A stretch of DNA of 64,000 nucleotides from Cotesia glomerata (GCF_020080835.1 NC_058160.1:27949152-28013151); one strand, 5' to 3'; numbered from the stretch's first letter, positions 36,301 to 47,764 are shown. Notes: generated from the letters alone by a model not told the origin. Translations and numbers: made by a program.

Positions 36301-37840
36301 CTTGGATGCCGACAGTGCAGCATACACCATACAAATACCACCACTGGCTGGTATCGGTTTATGTTTGTTGTATTGGCTTCTTTTTCGCTATTCCCTCGGG
36401 GGTCATGGTGCTACTGGCACTACTGTGTCGGTCTTAAACTCAAGATAGACCAGACGGCAGCTATGGAATTGAACCGAAGGATAATGTATACGCTATATTA
36501 TACTCCCAACACTGATAAATTATTGTCCAATCCATCTATTTACTCGTGATTCATGATAAACCTGCTCTTACGCACTATCTATTACCATTAAAAATTACCT
36601 TTGTGTCATTAGAGCCTTTTTTACTCCCGTTTCTTCCGATATTCTCAAGATTACCAACAAATAACTGTTAATAAATGACTCTTTTCTGTTTTAATTCAAG
36701 GAGATTTTAAGTTATAAAAACTAACGCGGAAGATTTTTTAAAAATACGAATATATAATGATTAATGTAATAATTTTGAAGAATCAAATTTTTCTTAAATT
36801 AAATAAATTTCATTTGAATAAAAAAAATTTTTTTCTTTGGAATAAAGTTAATTTTTTTAATTAGATGGAATAAAAATAAAAAATTTCATAATGTATCATA
36901 AAAATGTAATTTAAAAAATTACAAAGTCTCTAAACACGGATATATTGGTAAATATATAGAAAACAAAAGTTAGGCTTGTAAAAAAAAATTTTTTTATTGA
37001 CTCATTGAGAACCGTGACGCGAAGGATTTTATAATTAAACGCAAGTAATAATGATGCGCTGAGATAACGATTTATTGTACATAACATAATATGAGCAATC
37101 GGACAAACCATACAAGGTATAATCGTATTTTCTACAATCCACAATAATGTCGAGGTCCGTGTCTAAATCCGCGATTATTTATAAATATTTTATCTCTGTT
37201 TCATTGTATTTTATAACTGGCATGAGTGTTGTTGGTACCGAGCACGTGATTATTAGTCCTGTACGGTGTGACGAAGATATTGGAGTGAGAAATAAAAAAA
37301 AGGAATAAATGTGAGCATTAAATAAAATGAAATAATATAATAATATGATATGCTGTAATGTATTATATGGATAATTTGATATTTACAGATTGAACATAAC
37401 TCAGCGGCTGTCTCGCGGGTGACAGCGATATGTGATTGATCGTACCGCTGATTGGTTTAATTATGATTCTGTTCATTGTAGACCGCGACACCGCGTCGAC
37501 TGGTTTACTTATTTACAACCACTACTGTCATCACTGAGCACGCACATACATATTTATATTCGCTGCTCTAGACTGCATAATACCCGACGCATAAGATTAG
37601 AAGTTATTTTTTGCTCAATACCTTCTGCGTATTTATGTACAATAGAATTAAGGGGAGGCTCGGAGAGCTTAACTGAGAAAATACTTTTCACTAGCAGCAC
37701 AAGTGGCTTAACTTAACGGTAACCATACATGTTACTTCACGTTACTACAACTTGCAGTTTTCTTTTTGTTCAACTTTTTGAAATATTATGCACTACCATA
37801 ATATGCACAATATATTTGATATATTTATACCCCATAAAAT
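33337..37840. other. Non-coding stretch
   Basis: Apart from the 35810-36334 frame no candidate gene is seen. AT-rich blocks lie at 34660-34760, 35150-35560 and 36660-36910. A TTGAG tandem lies at about 36081-36099. Less biased sequence lies at 33380-33990 and 37390-37720. The AT-rich part at 36765-36865 faintly resembles the CACAG MITE. Confidence 0.5.
35810..36334 (-). other. Longest open frame of the window (174 codons, 152 from ATG)
   Basis: The frame opens with TTG; the first in-frame ATG is at residue 23. I recognise no domain. The residue content follows local dinucleotide composition (histidine, tyrosine, serine-rich), and one moderately hydrophobic stretch lies near residues 115-130. 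A plus-strand frame (36177-36437) overlaps it. It lies in a GC-richer patch, where stops are rarer. Chance is the leading explanation; a lineage-specific gene or exon cannot be excluded from sequence alone. Confidence 0.15.
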
Positions 37841-37841
37841 A

Positions 37842-38156
37842 ATAATAATAATAATTTTTCAATTTTTAATTTTTTTCAATTTCAATTTTTAGTTACAGAC
37901 AGTGTCTCAGATAGCTTAACAGGTAGAAGCTTTAGCGCATAACCAAAAGATCGAGGTTCGAGTCCTCGTCTGGGCCGTTCGAATGATTTTTTTAGTCAAA
38001 TTTATCTTTAATGACAAATTTAGATATGAAATATGGCTAAATTGTATATGTATATGCATGCCTGGAGGGAAATACAGGCTAAAAAATATTACGAATAAAT
38101 AAAAACTGTTGTTTTAGAATGGACAGCCAATAAATTGAAAAATTAATAATAATAAT
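37842..38156 (+). repeat. Probable tRNA-derived repeat bounded by AT-rich inverted repeats
   Basis: The tRNA-like sequence at 37905-37976 lies near the 5' side of a segment bounded by ATAATAATTTTTCAATTTTT (about 37846-37865) and, inverted, AAATTGAAAAATTAATAATA (about 38132-38151). Between them are a T7 run and a small GCCTG/CAGGC hairpin (about 38060-38084). A tRNA head, unrelated body and AT-rich tail is the layout of a SINE, but no second copy is in the window, so this remains tentative. Confidence 0.35.
37905..37976 (+). tRNA. tRNA-like sequence, CAT anticodon position, probably a pseudogene or SINE head
   Basis: It folds as a cloverleaf. Acceptor TCTCAGA pairs with TCTGGGC at 6 of 7 positions (one wobble). 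D stem is GCTT/AAGC around AACAGGTAG. The anticodon arm TTTAG/CCAAA has one mismatch, with loop CGCATAA. The T arm CGAGG/CCTCG is perfect, with loop TTCGAGT. The triplet at positions 34-36 would be CAT (methionine), but position 33 is G instead of the near-universal T and the anticodon stem is imperfect. Both internal promoter boxes (A box TAGCTTAACAGG, B box GGTTCGAGTCC) look intact. Seven T's at 37987-37993 would stop RNA polymerase III. It is more likely a transcribable tRNA relic than a working tRNA. Confidence 0.5.
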
Positions 38157-38195
38157 TATTCAACAATATTCCGAAGATCGATGATTTTACTTATC

Positions 38196-38753
38196 AAAGA
38201 GCATTTTTTATTGTAAGTCAACTTTTCCGATCCAAATGATGGTGGACTTAATTCAATTTTCATTTATGAACTATTTTTACCACACTATTGTCGGTATGAG
38301 CACTCATATCATCCTCGGGTGAATATATATAATAATTAAAAATTTTTAACGACAATTTTAGTTAAGATTATGTAAAGATGTTATTTTTTACTCAGTCAAA
38401 CATTTTTCAGCAATCTAAAACACTAATATAAATTACAATATTTTTTTGTGATTTTACATACAATTATGCCGAATCAGATCACAAATAATGTTTGCAAAAT
38501 TAAAAAGCTTTTTCTTAAAAATTGACGAACGCTTCTGCAATATTACAATGCGTGTTAGGTTTATACAAGAAGATTGTAAAATTACAATACATCTTGGTAG
38601 ATTTCCTGACAGGTATTGGAAAATTACATGAATTGTATTTTATTTCGCATTGCTATACACTGATTTGTAATTTTACATATCATTTGTTTTGTAATATGAT
38701 TGTAATTTTATAAAAATTTTTAACAGTGTAGCTTACAATAAAAAATGCTCTTT
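38196..38753. mobile_element. TIR element, AAAGAGCATTTTTTATTGTAAG termini
   Basis: The left end AAAGAGCATTTTTTATTGTA (38196-38215) and the right end TACAATAAAAAATGCTCTTT (38734-38753) are perfect inverted repeats, extended by AG and one mismatched base. The element is about 558 bp and AT-rich, with repeated AATTACAAT/GATTTTACAT blocks inside. The 63-codon frame inside is not convincing. Flanks are TTATC and AATAA; a target duplication is not obvious. Non-autonomous DNA transposon is the likely class. Confidence 0.65.
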
Positions 38754-38759
38754 AATAAA

Positions 38760-40000
38760 TAATAATAATAATAAATATTAGAAGGATTAAGCAAGTTAAA
38801 TCTCAAGCATAAAGATGAATATGATGATCATAATAATGAAATCTCTCTTAGATCGCGTTTCTCATTTGCGAAAATAAATGACCATCGAATCGAGCGACCC
38901 ACGCGGGATGAGGTCCGATCCACCTACTTGACCGAGTAGAGTAGATCAACTATCATATCAAACTCCACACTGATCTCAATATAATGTTATAAGCCACAGT
39001 CATAGTCATAACGATACCAAGCTTAGATTAGATAGTCACGAATATGCTTCTCATTCTCGAGTTCTCTCTCCCACACCCATGTAAATATAATAAACATGGT
39101 CTTCTTATACATACATGTATATAAATTCTATTCATCAACATTAGCATCAACATAAACATGAGCGTCGCAGCGCAACTCCCGCGCAATTAACCATTTTCGA
39201 GGTAGATGTAATGAATAGACTGCGATTGCTAAATCGTGTGCGTGTCTACGAATATCTGGCAGCTGTAATGACTCGTCAGGCTTGTATTACCAGGTACAGA
39301 GTTTAGATTTAAAACGCCGACCCGGGAAAAAATAGCGGAAGCCAGGAGAGGTCACTGGGAATAGCTCAGCGTAAAATAGGGGTACGGATGTGTTTTATGT
39401 ATAGTATGTAAACTCAAGATAATGAGTCTGGCTAGGATTCGTGTTTGATGCTGCACAGCCTCCTCCGCGGAAGAAACTCAACAAGTAAATGACGCTGCTC
39501 CTATGCCTAGAAACCATTTGATCCTGTGACTATACCCAGAGCGTATACATATTTGTATTTAATATTCGTCTCTCTTTCTAGCCTAAGCGATATTTTAAAA
39601 CGTTCCGGCATTCAGGAATCATGGGTAGGGTCAGAGAGCCGCTCCCTCTCTGTTTATTTCTCCTTACTCTTCACTCTTTACTTGCTCTGCGCATCTTCAT
39701 ATACACTCCTGTTTATACCCACGCATTTGTTATTTCCATCACTCCCATCTCTGGCACCTTAATGCAATATTTATAAACATATATTTATTTATATATTAAT
39801 CATTATACCTTGGGTACATCCGTGCTAGTTAAGTCCGGAAAACTACCTAGATTTTTTCAGCTAAAAATATCTATCTTTAATCTTCATTTAATATCCCAAC
39901 GTTCTCCCGTTAATTTGATGCATCAATAAATTTATATATTGCTCAAGCGTTATCTTAAGACACGGTGGTGTCTTGTGCCAAGTATGCGTTCAGTGGCATG
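38760..40000. other. Non-coding stretch
   Basis: No gene is seen. AATAAT repeats border the TIR element on its right. 38860-39770 is less AT-biased with short frames only (78 codons at 39526, serine- and leucine-rich, unremarkable). Confidence 0.5.
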
Positions 40001-40003
40001 CGC

Positions 40004-40248
40004 ATATCGACGTTCTAATTAGCAAATTGTCTAACTCCATTTTAGAAAATTTTCCATTTGTACGGAAAAACAATTAGTTAAAAATTTATTGTCACTTTAA
40101 AAAACCATTCAATATCTAATAAAGGTATACTATTTTGGTTCGGATCATTCAAATAATTTATAATTGGACTGTTGCTACATCAAAATGTTAAAAAATCACC
40201 CTCTAAAAAATAAGGAGTTAGACCAATTGCTAATTAGACCGTCGATAT
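40004..40248. mobile_element. MITE, TCGACGTTCTAATTAGCAA family, copy 1
   Basis: The left end reads ATATCGACGTTCTAATTAGC and the right end, read inward, ATATCGACGGTCTAATTAGC. The arms continue with AAATTGTCTAACTCC against AATTGGTCTAACTCC and on into CATTTTAGA/TTATTTTTTAGA, so they match for about 40 bp. The element is about 245 bp. It shares the interior CATTCAAATAATTTATAATT and CATCAAAATGTTAAAAAATC with the 48.08 kb copy. It has no frame and no obvious target duplication outside the palindromic ATAT ends. Confidence 0.8.
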
Positions 40249-40249
40249 A

Positions 40250-42340
40250 GAACCTGCAACTTTTATACTAATTATTTAAATGGTAGAAAAAGAGACTTTC
40301 TTAATTTTGGATTTTAAAGCAACTTCTTTAACAATTCAGACATGTAAATTTTATTATTAAAACAAATATGAGATTAAATATTTGATATAGTATCATCTTA
40401 TTCTTTCAATGTAAAATATTATTTTTCCACTACTAATAAAATTTTATAATTAACATTCAAAAATTAAAATAATATGACTAATTGTTAACACGATTAATTC
40501 TACAATTTTTCCCGCTGCAATCAACAAACAAACCTCCCTAATTACAATCAAAGCCTCCATTTGTTACACTCATCAAATCATACTTAAAATTGCTGACTAA
40601 TTTCACTAACTCAAACAATAAACACGTAATTCCTTTGCATATTAATTGACCAGATAGAGATACTGTTAACGACAGCGCATCGTGGGAAGGCATCTTATCT
40701 CCCGAAACGAATCACCCACTTCCATTTCTTATCCACTATTCTTCTTCCTTCTCTTTCTCTCTTCCACCCTCGTTAGCTCCGTTATTTTCCGCTAAAAAAT
40801 CCTCATTACCCCGGACTTCCGCAATGTCAATTACGTTTAGCTTTATCCTGCACCCTTTCGTGCTACACCATGACTCTCAGCCAAGGTACAGTATGCTAAC
40901 AATCATTATAATTATCGATTGCCATTATTATTTCTACTACCATTATTATCACATAGGTAATGCAGCATTTTTACCTCTCAAACACGTGTTGTTTGTTAGC
41001 TCTCAGGTCGTACCTAGATTATTATGTACAAACAAACTTCTCATATAACTTATACCTCACAATACATTACATGACCGCCTGATGAGTTGTATGACCGCGA
41101 ATTGTTCCCTCGAACCGAATATAATCATGAGAACCGATAATCAATACTCCCGGGTTATTATTTGCGCAACAATAAACTGTCAAAAAAGACAAATATAAAC
41201 ATAAAAATAAAATAAAAGTTGTTTGAACAGTATCTGAACTAGTAACAGCTCGACTGGTAGGTAAATTGAATAAAATAGCAATTAAAATGTCCTTTCGATC
41301 TCGCGATTGCCGATACCACCGTCTACCATTCAGTATATCGAGTTTCAATCGATAGTTACTGTACTTCTACCTGTTACTGTTCTCTGCGTTTACGCACAGG
41401 CTTAAATCGAAATAAAATCTTTCTCTACACTATTAATGTATGTAGAAACTTATTTATAACAACAACAACAACGACAACTAACAACATTTATATCTATATA
41501 AACATATATTATCGAAAGAGTTATACGCTACCTAGACCTGTACCCATATCGATTTACGATTTAGTATTTACCATTTACCATTCGATTACCGATCTAGCGA
41601 TCGATCAGCCAACACACACGCGAATGAGCACCCACCTTAGATTCATTACACTAGATATCTCTCAGGGATTTACTCTTTATCTTGTAACTCTATGTCTATT
41701 GCTCTTGCTCTTGCTCTTGCTCTTGGTCTGATGGCTTCAGCACATCAAACACGTGACGAATGTTAATTAATGCCGGGGGATTTAATTAAATTTTCTTATG
41801 ATCAGACGCAACCACGTAGCACCAATCGATTAGGCGCAAAAAGTCTTTAAGAGATAGGCTGAAAGACTACCGTCGTATTATATCGGTAGATAGGCTGTAT
41901 GTGTAAAGGCAAACATACAAGTGCCAAGTGTATGTACACCATAGTACCCGAGTATAACCTTATCGGGGTGTTATACTTGCAATCGATCCTGGTCTCACTC
42001 GCTGCATACGTACGCCAGATACGAGATATTTATTTACACTCAGCTTCAGCCACTTTAACTTGTGTTGCATTAGGTGTACTGGCTCTTATAAATACATATG
42101 CTACTTTTTATACGGCCAACCTCTACGCAGGCTACTTAACAGCCTTAAGGCTCGTATATTATTAGCAGTTGTTTATTTAAATTAATTAACTTCTCGAGGC
42201 GAGTGAGTGAGTGAGTAAATTGATGAAGATGAGGATCAGGTTATGTTTAGACGATTTACCGACCACCGGTACACTGGTTCAAGGATTTGTTTATGTTTTA
42301 TTTTTTATTTAATAAGATTTATTAATTGTTAGTAAATATT
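40250..42340. other. Non-coding stretch
   Basis: Apart from the weak 41899-42165 frame no gene is seen. There is an AT-rich block at 40310-40500, then pyrimidine-rich sequence at 40730-40790. A GCTCTT tandem lies at 41701-41724 and CAA repeats at about 41461-41480. Confidence 0.5.
41899..42165 (+). other. Small hydrophobic open frame, 88 codons, doubtful
   Basis: This frame starts with a real ATG. Two hydrophobic stretches could span a membrane: residues about 21-38 and about 54-80. Tyrosine and alanine are frequent, charged residues are few. I recognise no family. A hydrophobic product is also the expected by-product of a T-rich plus strand, so this is weak. An exon of a chemoreceptor-like protein is imaginable but unsupported by any motif. 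Confidence 0.12.
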
Positions 42341-42345
42341 TTTTC

Positions 42346-42990
42346 AATTAAAGTTTTTTTCATGCCTACTGGTCAAGTGACTAGTGAACCTTATTCAAGC
42401 CAAGCGATGGACATTCCATCTGCACTATTGGTCGAGAGACATTCTCTCTTTGCATTAGTTCTATGGGGTCCATCGAACTTGAATACTAGTAAAGCTGGAA
42501 GTTTTGTGGTATCTGTTCGAGTTGTAAAGATGTTAAACAAATGAAAGAAAATGAAAGTAACTACATGAGAGCAAAGATAAACTTGGGTGGGGAGAATAAA
42601 AATAAGAGAAAAGTAAGTAAAGTATCGAGAGTATAAGAATGGACTGAGAAAGGTGGATGGTGGAAGGGGCCCGGTAGCTTAACTGGTGGAGCTCCTGACA
42701 TGTTATCAGGGAGATCCAGGTTCGATTCCTGGCTTGGTAACCTACCCCATTTATTTTTTCAAAGTTTATCTTTGCTCTCATGTAGTTTCTTTCATTTGTT
42801 TAACATCTTTACAACTCGAACAGATACCACAAAACTTCCAGCTTTACTAGTATTCAAGTTCGATGGACCCCATAGAACTAATGCACAGAGAGAATGTCTC
42901 TCGACCAATAGTGCAGATGGAATGTCCATCGCTTGGCTTGAATAAGATTCACTAGTCACTTGACCAGTAGGCATGAAAAAAACTTTAATT
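42346..42990. mobile_element. Fold-back element with ~230-bp inverted arms around a tRNA-like core
   Basis: The left arm (42346-42584) begins AATTAAAGTTTTTTTCATGC and the right arm (42762-42990) is its inverted copy, ending AAAAAAACTTTAATT. The arms differ by only a few substitutions and a small insertion of about 11 bp in the left arm near 42550, where GAAAATGAAAG is partly repeated. Both contain the same 60-codon frame running inward from ATGCCTACTGGTCAAGTGAC, with two residue differences (P/S and F/C). The 177-bp spacer holds a tRNA-like sequence in plus orientation. The arms are much less AT-rich than their surroundings. This looks like a recent insertion or duplication. The conserved frame may reflect arm identity rather than coding. 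Confidence 0.8.
42668..42740 (+). tRNA. tRNA-like sequence inside the fold-back element, not a normal tRNA
   Basis: The D arm (GCTT/GAGC around AACTGGTG), a perfect anticodon stem (CCTGA/TCAGG) and a perfect T arm (CCAGG/CCTGG around TTCGATT) are all in place with normal spacing. The acceptor is poor: GGCCCGG against CTTGGTA gives three Watson-Crick pairs, two wobbles and two mismatches. The anticodon loop is CATGTTA, so positions 34-36 would read TGT (threonine). Position 33 is A, where working tRNAs have T. A and B boxes look usable (TAGCTTAACTGG and GGTTCGATTCC), and a T6 run follows at about 42754-42759. It is probably a polymerase III-competent tRNA relic. Confidence 0.5.
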
Positions 42991-44930
42991 TATATATACA
43001 TAATGGGTCATGAAGAAAAAAGAGAAAAAAAAAATAATTGTTAATTTTTTTAATATTTTTTATATTTTAAGATTTGTTAAAAAATTTGTAGTTAATAAAT
43101 ATTTTTCAACTGTTAACAAATATTGATTTGGAGAGTTAGTTTAGAAGGCCGTAAGTAATAAGAAATCATTTGAATTAAAAAATCATTAGTAAAATAAAAG
43201 TAACAAATTTAATTGCTCAAATTTATTAAGCCGTATATACACGAAAGCTGTTTGTAAGCCAGTAAAACACTATAAGGGTTAACTGTACACTACAAATCCC
43301 AGCTCATGTTTCAGATATCATCGATCCTTAAATCCTATTAGGCGAAAAATAAAGTATACTCGCGGATTAGATGACGCCTCAGCCAATATAAACATTACTT
43401 TTAGCTCAGATAAATAAACACCGCTGGGTATACATATATGTGGGAAAAGAATCCAAGCTAACCGAGTTGAGACTAACTGCTTGCTTCTATTCTAGCTCAC
43501 ATTTTCCCTATCAACATTCGTATAAGTAATTTCAAAATTAAATAAATATAAATAATATCAGATTTAACGATACTAAATAACTCGCTTATCCTTAAACGGG
43601 TTTACTTTATTAAATTTTATTTTCTTCTTACATTATATGTAATTTAATAAAAACTTCACTCGTCACAATCAATTACCGTATACAAGTCAATTTATGCTTT
43701 TTAGAACGTAAATTATTAGAAAAATTTATCGTTTAACATAATGATACTTAAATCAGTTGTCATTTAAGAATTTTTGGATTTATTCAAAAAGTTAATTAGT
43801 AAAAAAAGTTTTATTTTTTCTCATAGTTTATTTAAACTTCTACAAGTGGACTTTTTGCGTCATAAATTTGGTAAAAAAATTTTTGAAATAATGAAATTCA
43901 ATTTTATCTGACAAAAAATTGATCAAAATTGTTTCTCTAAAAAGAGCAAATTTAAAAAAAAAATTGCTGTAAGGGAAATAAAGCTGAATGTGGAGCCTTC
44001 ACTCGTCTACAAAACAGTACACATTAGTATACTAACTAAACTGTACAATACGTAGTCGGAGTTTTTTAAGGGAATCGCGAGCCATCAGAGAAAGAGAGCA
44101 AGCGAGACAAGGTGAGTCCAAACCCACCAGCAATTATCCGGTCTAATGAGCAAACATTCCGTCTCTCTTCGTAACCTACCACCCTTTCTCTCCAGTTCCT
44201 TTGTAAGCCGGGATTGTGTCTGCGAGTCGAGTTTGAGGCATCAGTCTCCTGCTCTTAATCTTAACTTCTCCTCGGTTTAGTTATTTTATCCTTATCCTTA
44301 TCCTTATACTTGCTCAACATACACAGCACAATACCAACGAGTTTGCCACCCAATAGCTGCCCGCCTCAACTCAGACTTAACTGATGAAGTATAGAATCGA
44401 CAATCTTATACTCGTCCTATCCCGATCCTTAGTTAATGAAGATTATTAAATTAGTACCTCTCACCGTGAGCTCCTTTTTACATCCAATGGAGTCAACGGG
44501 CCCGACCTGCAATCGTGTAGATAAAGTAACGAATAACATAAAATAAAATAAAATAAAATAAAAATTACACTAAGTCCCAAGAGGCCGAACTAAACTCATA
44601 ATATAAATATAAATACGAGAACTGGCATTACATGTTACATAGTATAACGTCTACGTACGTTCCAGGTAGTATAGGTACTACAGAGGGTTATGATTGCCCT
44701 GAATCGAGATTTAATATCTCCGAGATCAAAGTGTACATGTTAATATATATTTAGTGGTGACCTCACCAAGCACCAACATTTATAATTACTGTTGAGAGAT
44801 TTAACGGGTTCGTGCTCGCTCACAAGGCTTTACTCTTGTCAGGTTTATATACAATCAACGAGTAGTACCCCGACGAAATAAAACCCTCGGTCGAATGGTA
44901 TCTATAGGCGCAATAATTATTCACCTCGGG

Positions 44931-44966
<36 letters not shown>
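44931..44966 (+). repeat. (ATCT)n microsatellite
   Basis: Nine tandem ATCT units in an otherwise unremarkable region. Confidence 0.9.
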
Positions 44967-45353
44967 GCCTATGTGTGGATATGTAATACATTGTAATTTA
45001 TAATAAATAATAGTAGGCTAATTCTCATCTAAGTCAATTAGCGGATATTAAATTGAAAGTCTCTGGTATTACTGTTCTGCTCCGTTATATCTTTCTGATA
45101 GACGGCTGCTGGTTACGCAATAGACCCTACCCGGAAAAATATAGATTGATGGCGTGAGAAATTAGAGCAGCCAATTTATGAATATCTCATGATCATGACG
45201 TACGTTACGATAATGAATGTGGGGATCATATAAGAAATAAGGAGAAAGAGAGAGGGATTACAATGATCTGAGAGTTATTTAAGTGATCGGTGGTTGGTAC
45301 AATTTAAATAATGAGTGATGGAAATGAAAATGGAATAAGTCGGGGCTAATATA

Positions 45354-45480
45354 CTGAGAGAAAAAAATACTACTGTTAAAAAAATTGTTTTTACTTATAA
45401 ATTTTTATTTTTCATAAAATTCTTCAAAATAACTTTCTTGGTTCAAAATTTTTCTCTTAAACCCATTTAATATTTTTTAT
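45354..45480. repeat. Decayed CACAG-family MITE
   Basis: The right half is recognisable: CTTCAAAATAACTTTCTTGG, TTCAAAATTTTTCTCTTAAA. It matches the same blocks of the 23.6 kb copy. The left end has only CTGAGAGAAAAAAATACT in place of CACAGAAAAAAAAATGTT, and the middle is deleted. Confidence 0.5.
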
Positions 45481-47764
45481 TAATTAATAAAAAAATTAAT
45501 TTAAGCTCATAATTTTTACTTCTAAAATATCTAAACTAATCATGAATAAATTTTTTTTTTATAATGAATTATTAATTGAAATAAAACTTCAAATTCAGAG
45601 TTTTTCTAATTGTAACAAGTTACTCAAAGTTCGTTTTATTTTTCAGAGTTGAGTTGATGTGTGTAATATCCGCAGTAGTGAGCTTAGTAAAATGTAGAGA
45701 AGGGAGGGTTTGACGATTACATTCTATCAAGAAAATAATAATCTAATAAAAGAAAAGAAAAGAATGTTAAGCTCGTGCTGGAGCGAGAGAAATCTTATAT
45801 TCTGAAGTTTGAGCTCTAGTTGAAGGAAGAGCCAGTCACCGCCTCCCTTGTTATATTATTGAAGCGCAAGAGTAGAGGATAGAAGCGTGCTCTTGCTCAT
45901 GTCAGAATAATATTTTCTGTGAGATCACGTCCTTTCATCGTAAATCTACAGGCTCTCTCTTATCTCGCGTTAAAGTTAAAGCGAATTATTAAATTATGCT
46001 GAAATAACATGCTTTTTTATTTATTTATTTATTATTCTTATTCATCTCTGACTCTGGGTTCAGTTATTATTTTATGACTAGTTGAGTGAAGAAGCTGATT
46101 TGTCATCACGATTGGATTATATGTCGCGGACTCACGACATCTTGACAAGATTTACTATAAATTGCGTGCGACTTTTCGCTCGTGCTTGTTAACATTCAGC
46201 TGGACTATATTTCTCCTACATGATTAATATATGTAAGTATGCGGATAAAAATAACAGAATTATGCTTTTGAAACGGTAGTTACTCTTTGCAGTAAGTAGA
46301 TTTTCATATTTCCTGAAAAATTTATTCATTTTGCTGCATAGAAAAATATTTAAAGTTTAAATAATTTTTTGCATTAAAAATATTCAAATAAATCGCATTC
46401 AATAAATGATTTATCGACTGTCAATAAATATATTTATTAAAAAACCATTTAGTCTCATTAAATAATAACAAATCTATCTATCAATCATATATTAAAAAAT
46501 CATCATTTTCAAGCAAACTGATTACCGGATCCAGCGGTTCAAAATCCAGAGGACAAAGTACAAAAGAGAATTAATTTTTTTCATGCTCACGGCCTTTGTT
46601 GAGGCGGTCAACAAGCTCAACCTTGATTACACACCTGTACAATGTTCTAGGTTTAGACTACACACACAATATTTTTTCTACATATCCTCAATCCTCGTAC
46701 ATGTTGGCACAGTGAGCAGCGAATTGTCGGCGTGAGACTCGCGGACGTGTTTAGTGTCGGCAGAGAAAGGCAAAGTGGGCTGTGCTGGGATGAAAAAAAG
46801 TTCAAAGAAGATGAGGACGAGAAAAAAATACTTACTAAGACTAAGACTAAGACATCGGGTTGAAAAGGTGACGGAAGAGGAGGCGGAGGCGCAGACCCAG
46901 AGACAAATGAGGCTGTGGAGGTGGTGGAAGATGGTGACGCACCTCGCGGGGATCTTGGTCTTTACCTCTACACTTCTCTGCTAAAAAGTATAGTCTGGAG
47001 AACACAGGCCAGATCTCTCTTAGTTTTTAAATTAAATGTTTACCGAGAGCTACTCGGTCACTCCTACTTATGCTCCTATCTTGAGTAATAGTTTCTCAGA
47101 CGGTCAACCAAAGTCTCTTAATTTATGGATATTTGTATATTTGCTACTATCAGGTTCATGTATTACGATGTTTGATTAAGAAGTAATAATATAATGAAGA
47201 GAATTTACTGATATTGTTTAATATGATGCTAATTTTTCAATTAGTTTTATAATTCGGAGCTCATTTTCTGGCTGTTGAGTGACTTCTGATGAATAAAGCG
47301 ACACTGTTATGTATTATATGTAAAGAACGAGAGAGACAAGACTGTCCAGCTTCAGCTCCAGCTTCAGCTAAGCCGGCGAGCTACGAAAGAATACCAGAAT
47401 CCTAAACCAGTTTCGTCAAATTGTATCGAAATAATCGCGAGAAACCAGAGAACCCGACTAAGGTCGTTTAAGACTCTCTAATTTTTTATTATTTTATTTA
47501 CGACCTTCTTTACTTCAAAACCTTTTGAACCGTTGTTTTGCTCATCCACAGACTCTGTCTAGGTCTTCTATAAAATTATAGGCGTTTTAATTATTATTCT
47601 CGTGTCAATAATTAAAGAGAATTGACATAAACATTTTACTGCTGCTCGAATTTCATTTCTTTAACCTTGAAAATATTTAAAGTAAAAATTTGTATATTAG
47701 CAATTTATATTTTTGAACAATCTAAATTAATTTTGGAAAAAATTTAGAACTAAATTTATATCTT

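Larger units (their letters stand above)
42991..47760. other. Non-coding stretch
   Basis: No gene is seen. It holds AT-rich blocks (43000-43110, 43730-43990, 45350-45620, 46310-46500), an (ATCT)9 microsatellite and an AAAAT tandem at about 44540-44563. A GC-richer, purine-rich patch lies at 46700-46990; its 76-codon frame (46754-46984) is lysine/arginine-rich and unconvincing. Confidence 0.5.

Noticed and set aside
36765..36865. Another CACAG-family MITE
   Set aside because: Similarity is limited to AT-rich words such as TTTTGAAGAATC and AAGTTAATTTTTTT; no termini or ordered blocks could be aligned.
37905..37976. A working methionine tRNA
   Set aside because: Position 33 is G, the anticodon stem has a mismatch and the acceptor is imperfect. 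It is reported as tRNA-like only.
42668..42740. A working threonine tRNA
   Set aside because: Position 33 is A, the acceptor has two mismatches, and it lies inside a fold-back element.
42533..42781. 82-codon minus-strand frame in the fold-back spacer
   Set aside because: It is the reverse reading of the tRNA-like core and its flanks; such frames commonly arise from tRNA-derived repeats.
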